Origin: Wolbachia endosymbiont of Aedes albopictus
GTDB taxonomy: Bacteria > Pseudomonadota > Alphaproteobacteria > Rickettsiales > Anaplasmataceae
Assembly: GCF_024804185.1 (NCBI RefSeq)
Contig: NZ_CP101657.1
Coordinates: 372,001 to 436,000, forward strand
Length of the DNA: 64,000 nt
Direction of reading: 5' to 3'
Positions 41,816-51,197 of this stretch are shown here, one piece after another; position 1 is the stretch's first letter; each line of letters starts with the position of its first letter. The notes beneath the pieces are model-generated. The model saw nothing but the letters and a program-made list of their open reading frames with translations. It did no database searches and was not told the origin of the DNA. A program made the translations under genes and the position numbers.

Positions 41816-41973
41816 GTATCAAATTTTATATATAGCTAACAGATAAGATTCTTGATGGGGGCTTATTGATAAGTTTCTGCCTTGTATCTTGTAAAAAGCA
41901 TCTAATGCTTTAAGCTTAAGCATTGTAAGTCATGCTCATTAGTTTCCTCATCTCTTTGGCAATACAACAAAGG

Positions 41974-42217
41974 TATCCCAGTGCCGAGCACTGGGATGAC
42001 ACCCTACTTAACCGTCATACTGCCGCGGTATCTCTAGATCCCGCTAACACGTAGCGGGATGACGAATTGCTTAACCCTCATTCCGCCGCAGACCGTCATA
42101 CCGTGATTTATTCACGGTATCTCATCCGCTAACACATAGCGGAATGACAGCAATCCTACGTCATACCGCGATTCATTCGCGGTATCTCTTAGTCGCTAAC
42201 ACGTAGCGGGATGACGG
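41974..42217. repeat. Mixed class 2 and class 1 palindromes
   Basis: A class 2 hairpin ATCCCAGTGC-cga-GCACTGGGAT is followed by class 1 units, including ATACCGTGA-tttat-TCACGGTAT and ATACCGCGA-ttcat-TCGCGGTAT side by side. The array runs into the tail of dispersed element copy C. Confidence 0.88.
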
Positions 42218-42546
42218 TTGTCGTTTAGCTATAAATATTTAAGAAATTTACTAAACAGAAAAAAAGGCAAAAGAAGCCCCGTGGTGGGAGTTTTGACTCT
42301 ATATTACTGTAAGTGGCGCTGTAATAATGTGCTAACGCTTAAAATAAGCGCAATTTGGCTGAATGTAGAAAAAATAAAAAAGACATGCAGCCGCTATAAT
42401 TTTATGTAATCCGCCAATAAATACTCTGAGTTTTTTACTGAATTTTATCATTGAGCCTGCAGGTCAAAAACAAGTTTTGAGCCATAAATACCCTTAACAC
42501 TACAATAAGGGACCTGGCGGAGTTTGTCAAGTAAGTTTTTTCGTCT
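42218..42546 (-). repeat. Dispersed ~330-bp element, copy C
   Basis: Minus-strand orientation. The -35 TTGACA is at 42525-42530, the spacer is 17 nt and the -10 TATTGT is at 42502-42507 (complements). Beyond the outer end the sequence ATTGGGAATAGAGACG is shared with copy E, where it forms the end of ispDF. Confidence 0.9.
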
Positions 42547-42714
42547 CTATTCCCAATGTTATATGGTTATGCAAGAAGTCTAATGGGAATTGGTATAACC
42601 ATGCATGAATGCTATTTTCGGTAAAATCTCTTACAATGCTCAAAAGCAGAAAAACAAAAACTTGATTTTCGCAGCTAAATAGTGGACCATCAAAAGCACG
42701 CATAAATATCTACA

Positions 42715-45279
42715 ATGAAAGAAAAAACTTTCACAATCATCGATGGCTATGGTTTTCTTTTCAGAGCTTACTATGTACTACCTCACTTAATTACCACAGC
42801 AGGAATGCCAATAGGTGGTGTATATGGCTTTCTGAATATGGTTCTTAAGTACATTGCCCATTCGGACTACTTAACTATAGCACTTGATGCAGGAAAAAAG
42901 AATTTTAGGCACAATTTATATCCTGAATACAAAGCAAACAGAGTAACGCCTCCTGAGGATCTAATTCCACAGTTCACCATACTGAGGGAAGCTGTAGAAG
43001 CTTTTAACCTCAGCTATGAAGAAATTGAAGGTTATGAAGCAGATGACATAATCGCAACACTAGCTGCAAAATACGCCAACCACCAAGACTTTAAAGTGGT
43101 AGTCGTTTCATCAGATAAAGATTTATTTCAACTCTTGAACCACAATATTTTAATATTCGACCCCATTAAAAATATATATATAGATGAAAAACAAATAGTA
43201 GAAAAATTTGGTGTAAACTCACACAAGCTTCTTGATTTATTTTCTCTAACTGGTGATGCATCTGACAACATTCCAGGCGTCTCAGGAATAGGGCCAAAGA
43301 CTGCAGCTAAATTACTAGATGAATTTGATTCATTGAATAATATTATAGAGAACATTGATGACATCGAGCAAACGAGAATTCGTAATATTCTTACCGAACA
43401 TAAGGAAAAAGCACTAATTTCAAGAGAACTTTTATCACTATGCGAAAAAGTAGACCTTCAACATGATATTGCAAAATATGAAGTCCATTCTCCAAATATG
43501 GAGAAATTATTATCCTTTTTAAAGAAGTATGAATTCAATTCCTTAATAGGTAAAATGGAAAAGCTTTTTTTTTATAATGGATCTAGCAGAGAAAAGAAAA
43601 CAGAATATAGTAGTGAAGAGTTAGAGAAATTTTTAGAGCGTTGTAGATATGAAGGCAAAATTGCAATTCATTACCACCTTGAAAACAATGTATTAAGTTT
43701 ATCTTATAGCGAAAGTAATATTTTTTATATAGAGCAAGACAGCATACAAAATGCACTCGTTGTAATTAACTTAACTTTACTCTCAAATGGGGTGCTTAAA
43801 ATAATACATAACATTAAAGAGATGAGGAAAATCTTTCCTGCAGTGGAGAAGATGCTAGATTCAGTTGATGATTTGATGATAATGTCGTATAGCTTGGATA
43901 CAGGAAAGCATGATCACAGTATTCCAAACATAGTTGCGCATAATTTGAGTGAAAATGCAGAAATTTTCTCGGCAAAAACTTTAATAGCAATTCATGAAAA
44001 GCTAAAGCAGAGGTTATTTCAGGAAAAATTGTTCACAATTTACGAGCGCTTCGATAAGCCACTTATGAAAGTAATATTTGATATGGAGAAAAATGGAATA
44101 CTACTGGACATACAAAAATTACAGGAGCTGTCCGATAAATTTCAGCAGGTAATTGCCGTGCTTGAAGATGAGATATATAACTTAGCAGAGGAAAGATTTA
44201 ATATTGCGTCACCAAAACAATTAAGTGATATTTTATTTAATAAAATGGGGCTAAGTAAAAAGAAGAAGTCAAAGTCTGGATCGTATAGCACCAATTATGA
44301 AGTTCTAGAGGCACTCGAAGAAGAAGGGGTAGAAATTGCAGGTAAAATTTTAAGTTGGCGACATTTAAGTAAATTAAAAGGCACCTACACTGATGCGCTA
44401 ATAAAGCAAGTTGATCCCATTGATGGTAGGATACACACAAACTTTTCAACGACTGCAACTGCAACTGGAAGGCTGAGCTCCAGCAATCCTAATTTACAGA
44501 ATATTCCTATCAGAAGCGAAGAGGGAAATCTTATCAGACAAGCGTTTATTGCACCAAAAGGATACAAGATAATTTCTGCCGACTATTCACAAATAGAGTT
44601 AAGACTCCTGGCACACGTTGCAAACGTTGCAGCATTTAAAGAAGCTTTTGCGAATGGACAAGATATTCACGATATCACCGCTAGGCAAGTTTTTGGAGTG
44701 CAAGAAATAGATGAGCAATTAAGACGCAAAGCAAAATCCATTAATTTTGGAATTATATATGGCATTAGTCCGTTTGGCCTTGCAAAACGGCTTGGAATTA
44801 CCATTGCAGAGGCTGCTGAATACATTAATTACTATTTTTCCTGTTACCCAGAAATAAAGGACTATATGGAAAAAGCAGTGTCTATCGCAAGATTGCATGG
44901 TTATGTAGAAACTTTATTTGGCAGAAGATGCTTTGTAAGAGACATAAACAATACAATTCCTTATGTAAGACAATTTGCAGAAAGGGCAGCAATAAACGCA
45001 CCACTGCAAGGAACCGCTGCTGATATAATAAAACGTGCGATGATTCAGCTTTTTGATCAATTGAAAATAGGCAAAATAATCCTCCAAGTTCACGATGAAC
45101 TACTGGTTGAAGTAGAGGACGAAAAGGTACAAGAAACGGCAGAACTTATGAAAGATATAATGGAAAATGCAATAGAAATTTCTGTACCACTTGAAGCAGA
45201 AATAAAAGTTGGCGACAACTGGGCTCTTAATTATGACTTAGACATGGCGGATTCTAAGAGTATAGATTATTTGAATTAA
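42715..45279 (+). CDS. polA: DNA polymerase I
   Basis: Repair and Okazaki-fragment polymerase of 854 residues. The 5'-3' exonuclease domain (residues 1-290: ALDAGKKNFRHNLYPEYKANR, VVSSDKDLFQLL, SLTGDASDNIPGVSGIGPKT) is complete. The 3'-5' exonuclease region (about 300-470) lacks the clear DxE and is probably inactive for proofreading. The polymerase domain has motif A SADYSQIELRLLAH, motif B RRKAKSINFGIIYGIS and motif C LQVHDELLVEVE. Preceded by 110 bp of unique spacer after repeats. Confidence 0.97.
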   Translation: MKEKTFTIIDGYGFLFRAYYVLPHLITTAGMPIGGVYGFLNMVLKYIAHSDYLTIALDAGKKNFRHNLYPEYKANRVTPPEDLIPQFTILREAVEAFNLSYEEIEGYEADDIIATLAAKYANHQDFKVVVVSSDKDLFQLLNHNILIFDPIKNIYIDEKQIVEKFGVNSHKLLDLFSLTGDASDNIPGVSGIGPKTAAKLLDEFDSLNNIIENIDDIEQTRIRNILTEHKEKALISRELLSLCEKVDLQHDIAKYEVHSPNMEKLLSFLKKYEFNSLIGKMEKLFFYNGSSREKKTEYSSEELEKFLERCRYEGKIAIHYHLENNVLSLSYSESNIFYIEQDSIQNALVVINLTLLSNGVLKIIHNIKEMRKIFPAVEKMLDSVDDLMIMSYSLDTGKHDHSIPNIVAHNLSENAEIFSAKTLIAIHEKLKQRLFQEKLFTIYERFDKPLMKVIFDMEKNGILLDIQKLQELSDKFQQVIAVLEDEIYNLAEERFNIASPKQLSDILFNKMGLSKKKKSKSGSYSTNYEVLEALEEEGVEIAGKILSWRHLSKLKGTYTDALIKQVDPIDGRIHTNFSTTATATGRLSSSNPNLQNIPIRSEEGNLIRQAFIAPKGYKIISADYSQIELRLLAHVANVAAFKEAFANGQDIHDITARQVFGVQEIDEQLRRKAKSINFGIIYGISPFGLAKRLGITIAEAAEYINYYFSCYPEIKDYMEKAVSIARLHGYVETLFGRRCFVRDINNTIPYVRQFAERAAINAPLQGTAADIIKRAMIQLFDQLKIGKIILQVHDELLVEVEDEKVQETAELMKDIMENAIEISVPLEAEIKVGDNWALNYDLDMADSKSIDYLN

Positions 45280-45314
45280 TATGAAAAATATGCTACAATT
45301 AAAGTATAGTAAAT

Positions 45315-46457
45315 GTGAGTAACTCAGTTATGACAAAAATATTAACTCCACAAACAAAGAATTTGGAACCTTCAAATCAGGTAACTAACAAAGATGAGAA
45401 AATTTTTGAAAAAGAGGAATATCAGGCAATCTATCGTGCTTTCCTAGATACTTTAAAAAATCCAGAAAATCTAGAAAAGCAAACGAAACAGGAAATAGAA
45501 AAGAAGAAACAGAAATTGAAAGAAGAACTTTCAGATAAAGAAAAACAAAAATTACATCGTGGTCTGGAGTCATTAAACAAACAATTAAAGCGATTACAGA
45601 ATGGAAATGAAAAGAAAATTTTTACTTTTATATCAAAAAATCATGAAGGTATATTCAATAATATTAATCAAGAAGATATAAAGTTACTAAGTGAAGAAAA
45701 CTTTTGTCAGCTTTTACTTTCCGTATTTGAAAAAATTAGAGAAGAAAATTTAGCTAATGAAGAGAATTTAAAGAATGGTAAAATAGAAAAAGCAGTAGCT
45801 AAGTGTGTAGCTGATATACGGGGTACAGAAGCTAAAGATTCATTCATAAAGCTTCCCGGGTGGCTGTTTGGAATAAAGGTAAATCCTAAAAACTTTTTTA
45901 GCTCTTTTATGAATGGGATGAAAGAAAAAATACCATTCTTAAGTAAAGATAAAAAAGAGGAGGGTGAGCCACCGCTCAGTGATGAAGAGATGGCAACAAC
46001 GTTCTTAAGCAAGATCTTTTTTCCTGTCCTTCTTTCCACTATTCCAATGTTAATTTTTGGTCCTACTACACTCGGAGTAGTTCTTACTGCTATCGGCACA
46101 ATATTTGCCGTAAAGAGAGGAGTTGAAGTTCTTTTTTCAAATAACAAAAAAGGTACTTTGTATAACCCTCATTCACGAGATGAAAAGGAAAGAAAAGAAT
46201 GGGATAATGAAATTAGCGATGGTATCAATAAAATTTTAGGAACCTCAGTCAAGAAAGCTAAAGGAAGTGAGCAACTTATTTCTGTTTCTGAGAAAGTTTT
46301 CCAGGAAAATGAAAAGAGTGGACAACAACCTGTTCCTGAGCAAATTTCCCAGAGAAACAACAGGGAAAACGAAAAGAGTGAGCAGTCTACTGTGCTTGAA
46401 CAAGTTGCTGTAGATCGGCTAGCTCAAAACACAGTGCGGCAACCAAGTAAGACCTAG
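45315..46457 (+). CDS. Unknown coiled-coil protein with membrane segment
   Basis: No family recognised. 380 residues. The first half is strongly charged and predicted coiled coil (KQTKQEIEKKKQKLKEELSD and so on). Near 235-270 there is a hydrophobic hairpin-like region (FPVLLSTIPMLIFGPTTLGV, AIGTIFAVKRG), and the end is a polar Gln/Glu/Ser tail with a repeated motif ENEKS. It starts at GTG 45315; ATG 45330 is an alternative five codons in. It follows polA by 35 bp and converges with xthA. No signal peptide. Confidence 0.75.
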   Translation: MSNSVMTKILTPQTKNLEPSNQVTNKDEKIFEKEEYQAIYRAFLDTLKNPENLEKQTKQEIEKKKQKLKEELSDKEKQKLHRGLESLNKQLKRLQNGNEKKIFTFISKNHEGIFNNINQEDIKLLSEENFCQLLLSVFEKIREENLANEENLKNGKIEKAVAKCVADIRGTEAKDSFIKLPGWLFGIKVNPKNFFSSFMNGMKEKIPFLSKDKKEEGEPPLSDEEMATTFLSKIFFPVLLSTIPMLIFGPTTLGVVLTAIGTIFAVKRGVEVLFSNNKKGTLYNPHSRDEKERKEWDNEISDGINKILGTSVKKAKGSEQLISVSEKVFQENEKSGQQPVPEQISQRNNRENEKSEQSTVLEQVAVDRLAQNTVRQPSKT

Positions 46458-46493
46458 GTTTGCCAAAAAGTGAGTTGTATAAGAGGTCTACTA

Positions 46494-47273
46494 TTATTCT
46501 ATAACGCATACAACAGGAGTATGATCAGATGGGTTTTCTAGCTTACGCAATCTATCATCTATGTAGCATGTTTCCAATTTATCTACAGCTTGTGGCGATA
46601 GTAGCATATAATCTATTCGCATTCCTTGATTGTTTCTGAGTGAATTGCCTTGATAATGCCACCAAGTAAATTGTTGCAAATTGGGGTGGGATATTCTAAA
46701 CGCGTCTTTAAACCCAAGATTCAAGATTGCTCTTAACTTCTCATGTTCTTTTATATGAAAGCACACTTGGCCATTCAATAAATTTGAATCAAAAACATCA
46801 ATTTCATCCAGTGCAACATTATAATCTCCAGCTATAATAGTTAACTCTTCACTATTCAACAAAGTACTCATCCTTTCATATAGATTATCAAAAAACTTGA
46901 GTTTATATTCAAATGCTTGAGAGTCTAGGCTTTGGCCGTTTGGCACGTATACACTTCCTACCCTTACCTTCTGATTAGTGTGTTTTATTACACATTCTAT
47001 ATAACGTGCTTCTTGATGACCTTCTACAATGTCAATTTTTAATTTTCCCAGTATCGGATATTTAGATAAAACACAAACGCCATTTCTTGCAACTTGTCCA
47101 TAGATAGCATATTCATATCCCAGCTTCTCTATCTCTGCATAAGGAAATTGCTCTTCCGTACATTTTATCTCTTGCAGCAAAACTATATCTATCTGACTAT
47201 CAACTATAAAACTACAAAGTTGGTTAATTCTTTTACGTATGGAGTTTACATTCCAAGTTGCAATCTTTAGCAT
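46494..47273 (-). CDS. xthA: Exodeoxyribonuclease III
   Basis: AP endonuclease/3' exonuclease of base excision repair, 259 residues from ATG 47273. Motifs are IATWNVNSIRKRI, LLQEIKCTEEQFP, AGDYNVALDEIDVF, FTWWHYQGNSLRNNQGMRID and YMLLSP, with SDHTPVV at the end. An open frame extends two codons further to a TTG, but the ATG overlaps the hemD stop as TGATG, the usual coupling, so I took the ATG. It forms a two-gene run with hemD. Confidence 0.96.
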   Translation of the reverse strand: MLKIATWNVNSIRKRINQLCSFIVDSQIDIVLLQEIKCTEEQFPYAEIEKLGYEYAIYGQVARNGVCVLSKYPILGKLKIDIVEGHQEARYIECVIKHTNQKVRVGSVYVPNGQSLDSQAFEYKLKFFDNLYERMSTLLNSEELTIIAGDYNVALDEIDVFDSNLLNGQVCFHIKEHEKLRAILNLGFKDAFRISHPNLQQFTWWHYQGNSLRNNQGMRIDYMLLSPQAVDKLETCYIDDRLRKLENPSDHTPVVCVIE

Positions 47274-47980
47274 CAACAATCCTTATTAATTATATCAATT
47301 AAACTCTCCCTAGTAGGCAACCTCGATGTTATAATTTTTTTCCACTTGATTAACTTTAAACTATCAGCAATGTTTTTACTCATGGTATATGCAACTGCAT
47401 TATTCATCACAGGAGATAGCCCACTTTTTAGAACTAATGAACAAAATACCCTTGCTGTCTGTGAGGAAAAAAAAGCAACACCATCAATTTTACCATCCAA
47501 CAGCAAATTTTTACACCTATTAGTTAGACTCCTTTTAATAATTGTTTTATAGAGTACAACTTCTCTTACGTTAAAATCTTCTTCAGATAATCTCTTTTTT
47601 AGATCACATGATACTTCTTGCCCCCTTATATATAAGAACTTTATTGCATTTGAATAATGAGCTTTTATGAATGATATCAGACCATCAACATTGCTGTCTG
47701 CTGAGATTATATCAGAAAACCCCAAATTTTTTGCAGCCTGCATGGTTGAATTACCAACCGTAATAATCGGAAAGCCATCCACTTTGCATATTTGACTAAA
47801 AGCCTTTACACTGTTTTTACTTGTAGATATCACAACGTCAAATTCGTACGCAGATATATCAGGATTTAAGTACTTTATTGTGAATACTGGTTCTATAAAA
47901 ACTTTGTATCCATACTTTCTCAATATATTTTTTGTATTGAACGAGTCCAATAAAGGCCTCGTTAATAAAATAGACTTCAT
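47273..47980 (-). CDS. hemD: Uroporphyrinogen-III synthase
   Basis: Closes hydroxymethylbilane to uroporphyrinogen III in heme synthesis. The 235-residue protein shows the weakly conserved HemD layout: ILLTRPLLDSFNTKNIL at the start, VVISTSKNSVKAF, ITVGNSTMQAAKNLGF, FLYIRGQEVSCDLKKRL and AFFSSQTARVF. Coupled to xthA (TGATG). hemA is 19 kb away, showing the heme genes are dispersed. Confidence 0.9.
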   Translation of the reverse strand: MKSILLTRPLLDSFNTKNILRKYGYKVFIEPVFTIKYLNPDISAYEFDVVISTSKNSVKAFSQICKVDGFPIITVGNSTMQAAKNLGFSDIISADSNVDGLISFIKAHYSNAIKFLYIRGQEVSCDLKKRLSEEDFNVREVVLYKTIIKRSLTNRCKNLLLDGKIDGVAFFSSQTARVFCSLVLKSGLSPVMNNAVAYTMSKNIADSLKLIKWKKIITSRLPTRESLIDIINKDC

Positions 47981-48241
47981 TCTGATTTATTTCACTACTA
48001 GTAAAATAGTACCCTTTATACACAAATTACTGAATAAAAATTTTTATTTTGATGGCTTGAGCAACTATTCAAGTAATTGACGTTGAAATGAGGATACTCA
48101 GTCCCCTATTTACCACTAAGCTTTAAATTCACTTATACTTTTTCAATGCTGATTACGTCGAACTCTTTTGAATGGCTTCCTTCAGTGGAATTATATAGCT
48201 AATATTCCTGTATAAGTCAACATAAGTTAATTTGTTAATAT

Positions 48242-48733
48242 TTAGTAATTAAGTTCTAACTGCCTCAGAATTACTGGATGACCACCTTTGACGTTATTAT
48301 TTTCTTCTATCTGTGGTTTACTGATCATAGTCTGAACGATATTGGCTGCCATAATAACACAGCCTAGAATGAAAAAAGCAGTAGAAAGAAAAGGAATGAT
48401 AGAAGATTCGAGAGGCAATATAGATGCAATTCCTCCTATTAAAAACGAAACGTTAGATGTAATATCAAGACAGATCTTTGTTAGTTTTTTTTGTCCTGCT
48501 ACACCAAGTTGCTTCTGTAGAAAATGATCCTTTAATGACCATATATTTAAAGCAAACGAAAGTGCACTTAATATAGTGCCGGCAATACTAAAATACAGAC
48601 TTAAGACAGGAATATTCAAGACCAATGCCGCTATGTATCCAATGAAAGAGATAGTAGATAGTGTAGTAACTAAGCGTTTTGAATAAGTTCGTACCTTCTT
48701 TCTGTGGGCTAACTTATTTTTTTCATCATACAT
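48242..48733 (-). CDS. Unknown four-helix membrane protein
   Basis: No family recognised. 163 residues with a basic N terminus (NKLAHRKKVRTYSKR), two pairs of predicted helices (about 22-45, 47-68, 90-110 and 115-137) and a polar tail ending VILRQLELNY. It stands alone between hemD and tRNA-Leu on the minus strand. Confidence 0.7.
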   Translation of the reverse strand: MYDEKNKLAHRKKVRTYSKRLVTTLSTISFIGYIAALVLNIPVLSLYFSIAGTILSALSFALNIWSLKDHFLQKQLGVAGQKKLTKICLDITSNVSFLIGGIASILPLESSIIPFLSTAFFILGCVIMAANIVQTMISKPQIEENNNVKGGHPVILRQLELNY

Positions 48734-48803
48734 AGCATAAATATTACCTAATATGTTATATTATAGCATTAATTAATTCAACAAGCAATATGGAAGCTAA
48801 GAG

Positions 48804-48888
48804 TGCCCGAGAGAAGACTTGAACTTCCACAACTTAAAAAGTTACTAGCACCTGAAGCTAGCGCGTCTACCAATTCCGCCACCCGGGC
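48804..48888 (-). tRNA. tRNA-Leu (anticodon CAG)
   Basis: Reads from 48888 down, 85 nt. The acceptor GCCCGGG pairs with CTCGGGC with one G-U. It has a D arm TGGCGGAATTGGTAGACGCG, an anticodon arm CTAGC-TTCAGGT-GCTAG, the long class II variable arm AACTTTTTAAGTT and a T arm with TTCAAGT. The discriminator is A and no CCA is encoded. Confidence 0.95.
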
Positions 48889-48950
48889 TTTTTATAGTTT
48901 ACTATGTTAAAGTTAAATAATATACTTGAACAATTTTTAGTTCAAAGGTA

Positions 48951-50369
48951 ATGCCAAATCTAGATCAAATATTTTTCGCTCAAAACAATGTTAATATTAA
49001 TAACGTATATCAAATAGTCAATAACGCTTTGAGCAATAGCGATGGTGGTGAGCTGTTTCTAGAATTTTGCCAGTCAGAATCCCTGCTTTTTGAGGATAAC
49101 ATATTAAAACATATGGACTTGAATACCAGAAGGGGGTTTGGTTTAAGGTCTTTTTGTGAGGATAGTACATCTTTCGTTTGTTCTTCTGAGATCAGCGAAA
49201 AAGAAATTAGTAATGCTGCTTCTATGGTAAAAAGCTCAGTGTCTTTAAACAAAACAAATTCAATAAATTTAAACGAAGAGACAAAAAGCCTATATTCGAG
49301 GATTAACCCTATAAATGAAATGGATCTGAATTCAAAAATTAAACTACTCAATGAGGTTAATGAGTATGTAAGGTCCAAAAATAACTGCGTGAAGCAAGTA
49401 AAAATAACTCTAAGTGGAGAATGGCAAGTCGTACAGATAATAAGGGGTGATCACAGATTAAGCGACATCAGACCTTTAGTACGTTTTAATGTGTTAGTCA
49501 TCGTAGAGAAAGATGGTCGAACCGAGAGAGGCTCCGCAGGACACGGTGGAAGGGATTCTTATAGTAAGTTTGTTTCTGAGAAAAAGTGGAAAGAAGTTGC
49601 AAACCAGGCTTTGGAACAAGCACTGGTAAATCTTGAAGCAATTCCAACTCCAGCTGGGGAAATGACAGTTATTCTAGGTCCGGGCTGGCCGGGAGTATTG
49701 TTGCATGAAGCTGTGGGTCATGGACTCGAAGGCGATTTTAATCGTAAAGGAGTCTCAGCATTTTCAAATTCTATTGGTAAACAAGTAGCAGCTAGTGGCA
49801 TCACAGTAGTTGATGATGGAACTCTTCCTAATTTGCGTGGTTCTATTAGCATAGATGATGAAGGTACTCCATCCAGTTATAATATATTGATAGAGGATGG
49901 AATTCTCAAAGGCTACATGCAGGACCATATGAATGCCAAGCTTATGGGTGTAAATCCGACTGGTAATGGTAGAAGAGAGAGTTATAAAGAAGTTACTATG
50001 CCGCGCATGACAAACACCTATATGTTACCAGGGAAACATATGCCGAAAGAAATAATATCTAGCGTAAAGAAAGGTCTGTATGCAGTAAATTTTGGTGGTG
50101 GGCAAGTTGATATAACGTCAGGGAAATTTGTTTTCTCATCTTCAGAAGCTTACTTAATAGAAAATGGTAAAATTACACAGCCAGTCAAAGGAGCAACACT
50201 AATTGGTGATGGGCCAACAGTGCTAAAAAAAGTATCCATGGTTGGCAACGACTTAAAGTTGGACCCCGGTGTTGGCACATGCTCAAAAGATGGACAAAAT
50301 GTGCCCGTTGGAGTTGGTCAACCAACACTCAAAGTCGACGCAATAACTGTTGGTGGAACTGAGATATAG
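48951..50369 (+). CDS. tldD: Metalloprotease TldD
   Basis: Subunit of the TldD/TldE (PmbA) protease that cleaves unfolded peptides in the cytoplasm. The 472-residue product carries the zinc motif HEAVGHGLEGDFNRKG (HExxxH) and the family stretches SISIDDEGTPSSYNILIEDG, MPRMTNTYMLPGKH, GGGQVDITSGKFVFSSSEAY and GVGQPTLKVDAITVGGTEI. TldE is not in the window. It starts 62 bp after tRNA-Leu on the opposite strand. Confidence 0.96.
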   Translation: MPNLDQIFFAQNNVNINNVYQIVNNALSNSDGGELFLEFCQSESLLFEDNILKHMDLNTRRGFGLRSFCEDSTSFVCSSEISEKEISNAASMVKSSVSLNKTNSINLNEETKSLYSRINPINEMDLNSKIKLLNEVNEYVRSKNNCVKQVKITLSGEWQVVQIIRGDHRLSDIRPLVRFNVLVIVEKDGRTERGSAGHGGRDSYSKFVSEKKWKEVANQALEQALVNLEAIPTPAGEMTVILGPGWPGVLLHEAVGHGLEGDFNRKGVSAFSNSIGKQVAASGITVVDDGTLPNLRGSISIDDEGTPSSYNILIEDGILKGYMQDHMNAKLMGVNPTGNGRRESYKEVTMPRMTNTYMLPGKHMPKEIISSVKKGLYAVNFGGGQVDITSGKFVFSSSEAYLIENGKITQPVKGATLIGDGPTVLKKVSMVGNDLKLDPGVGTCSKDGQNVPVGVGQPTLKVDAITVGGTEI

Positions 50370-50444
50370 ATAAGGGCTAAAGCGGATTACAGCGCATGAC
50401 GCACAATTGTACAAACATTGTAGCCGTTATTCAAGTAGCCCGCA

Positions 50445-50774
50445 GAAACGAAAAAACTTGCTTGACAAGCTCCGCCAGCCCCCTTATTATAACAATAAGG
50501 GTATTTATGACTCAAAACTTGTTTTTGACCTGCAGGCTCAATGACAAAATTCAGTAAAAAACTCAGAGTATTTATTGGCGGATTACATAAAATTATAGCG
50601 GCTGCATGTCTTTTTTATTTTTTCTACATTCAGCCAAATCGCGCTTATTTTAAGCGTTAGCACATTATTACAGCGCCACTTACAGTAATATAGAGTCAAA
50701 ACTCGCTACTCGGGGCTTCTTTTGCCTTTTTTTTGTTTGGTAAATTTCTTAAACATTTATAGCTAAACGACAAC
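50445..50774 (+). repeat. Dispersed ~330-bp element, copy D
   Basis: Plus orientation with the best promoter of the six. TTGACA is at 50462-50467, the spacer is 17 nt and TATTAT is at 50485-50490. Across the -10 runs a perfect dyad CCCTTATT-ataac-AATAAGGG. The outer end is GAAACGAAAAAACTTGC. The tail joins a class 1 palindrome at CGACAACCGTCAT. Confidence 0.92.
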
Positions 50775-51136
50775 CGTCATCCCTCTACGTGTTAGCGGCT
50801 AAGAGATACCGCGAATGAATCGCGGTATGACGGTTAAGTAGGGCGTCATTCCAGTCTGGGATCTAGTTCTTATTGTACATTTACTTGATGTAGAGTTAAG
50901 TTTTCTGGATCCCAGTGTCACGCACTGGGATGACAAAGTGTGCTTCTGTCATCCTATGATAGCTCTAAAAAACCTGGATCCCAGTGTCTGGGCACTGGGA
51001 TGACAAAAAAAAGGAGCACTGGAATGACATCATAAGGGCGCTGGCCTGACAATCGTCATCCCGCTACGTGTTAGCGGCTAAGAGATACCGCGGCGGTATG
51101 ACGGTCTGCGGCGGAATGACGGTTCGTGGCGGTATA
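50775..51136. repeat. Mixed class 1 and class 2 palindromes
   Basis: Class 1 units at both ends enclose class 2 units, including CCCAGTGTCACGCACTGGG and CCCAGTGTCTGGGCACTGGG with GATGAC tags. The two classes alternate without spacer. Confidence 0.88.
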
Positions 51137-51197
51137 GCTATACCTTTTTTCTACTTAGCTTGGGTTATACAAGAAGTCTAATGAAGTGAAAGTAAAT

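Larger units (their letters stand above)
41786..42714. other. Spacer between bcp and polA
   Basis: No gene. After about 150 bp of unique DNA come class 2 and class 1 palindromes (41974-42217), the dispersed element copy C (42218-42546), the motif TTATGCAAGAAGTCTAAT (42567-42584), and about 110 bp before polA. Confidence 0.8.
50370..51197. other. Repeat-filled spacer between tldD and gltA
   Basis: No gene. Contents are a GTACAAACATTG motif (50402-50424), dispersed element copy D (50445-50774), mixed palindromes (50775-51136), and the motif TTATACAAGAAGTCTAAT (51164-51181) just beyond the gltA stop. Confidence 0.8.
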
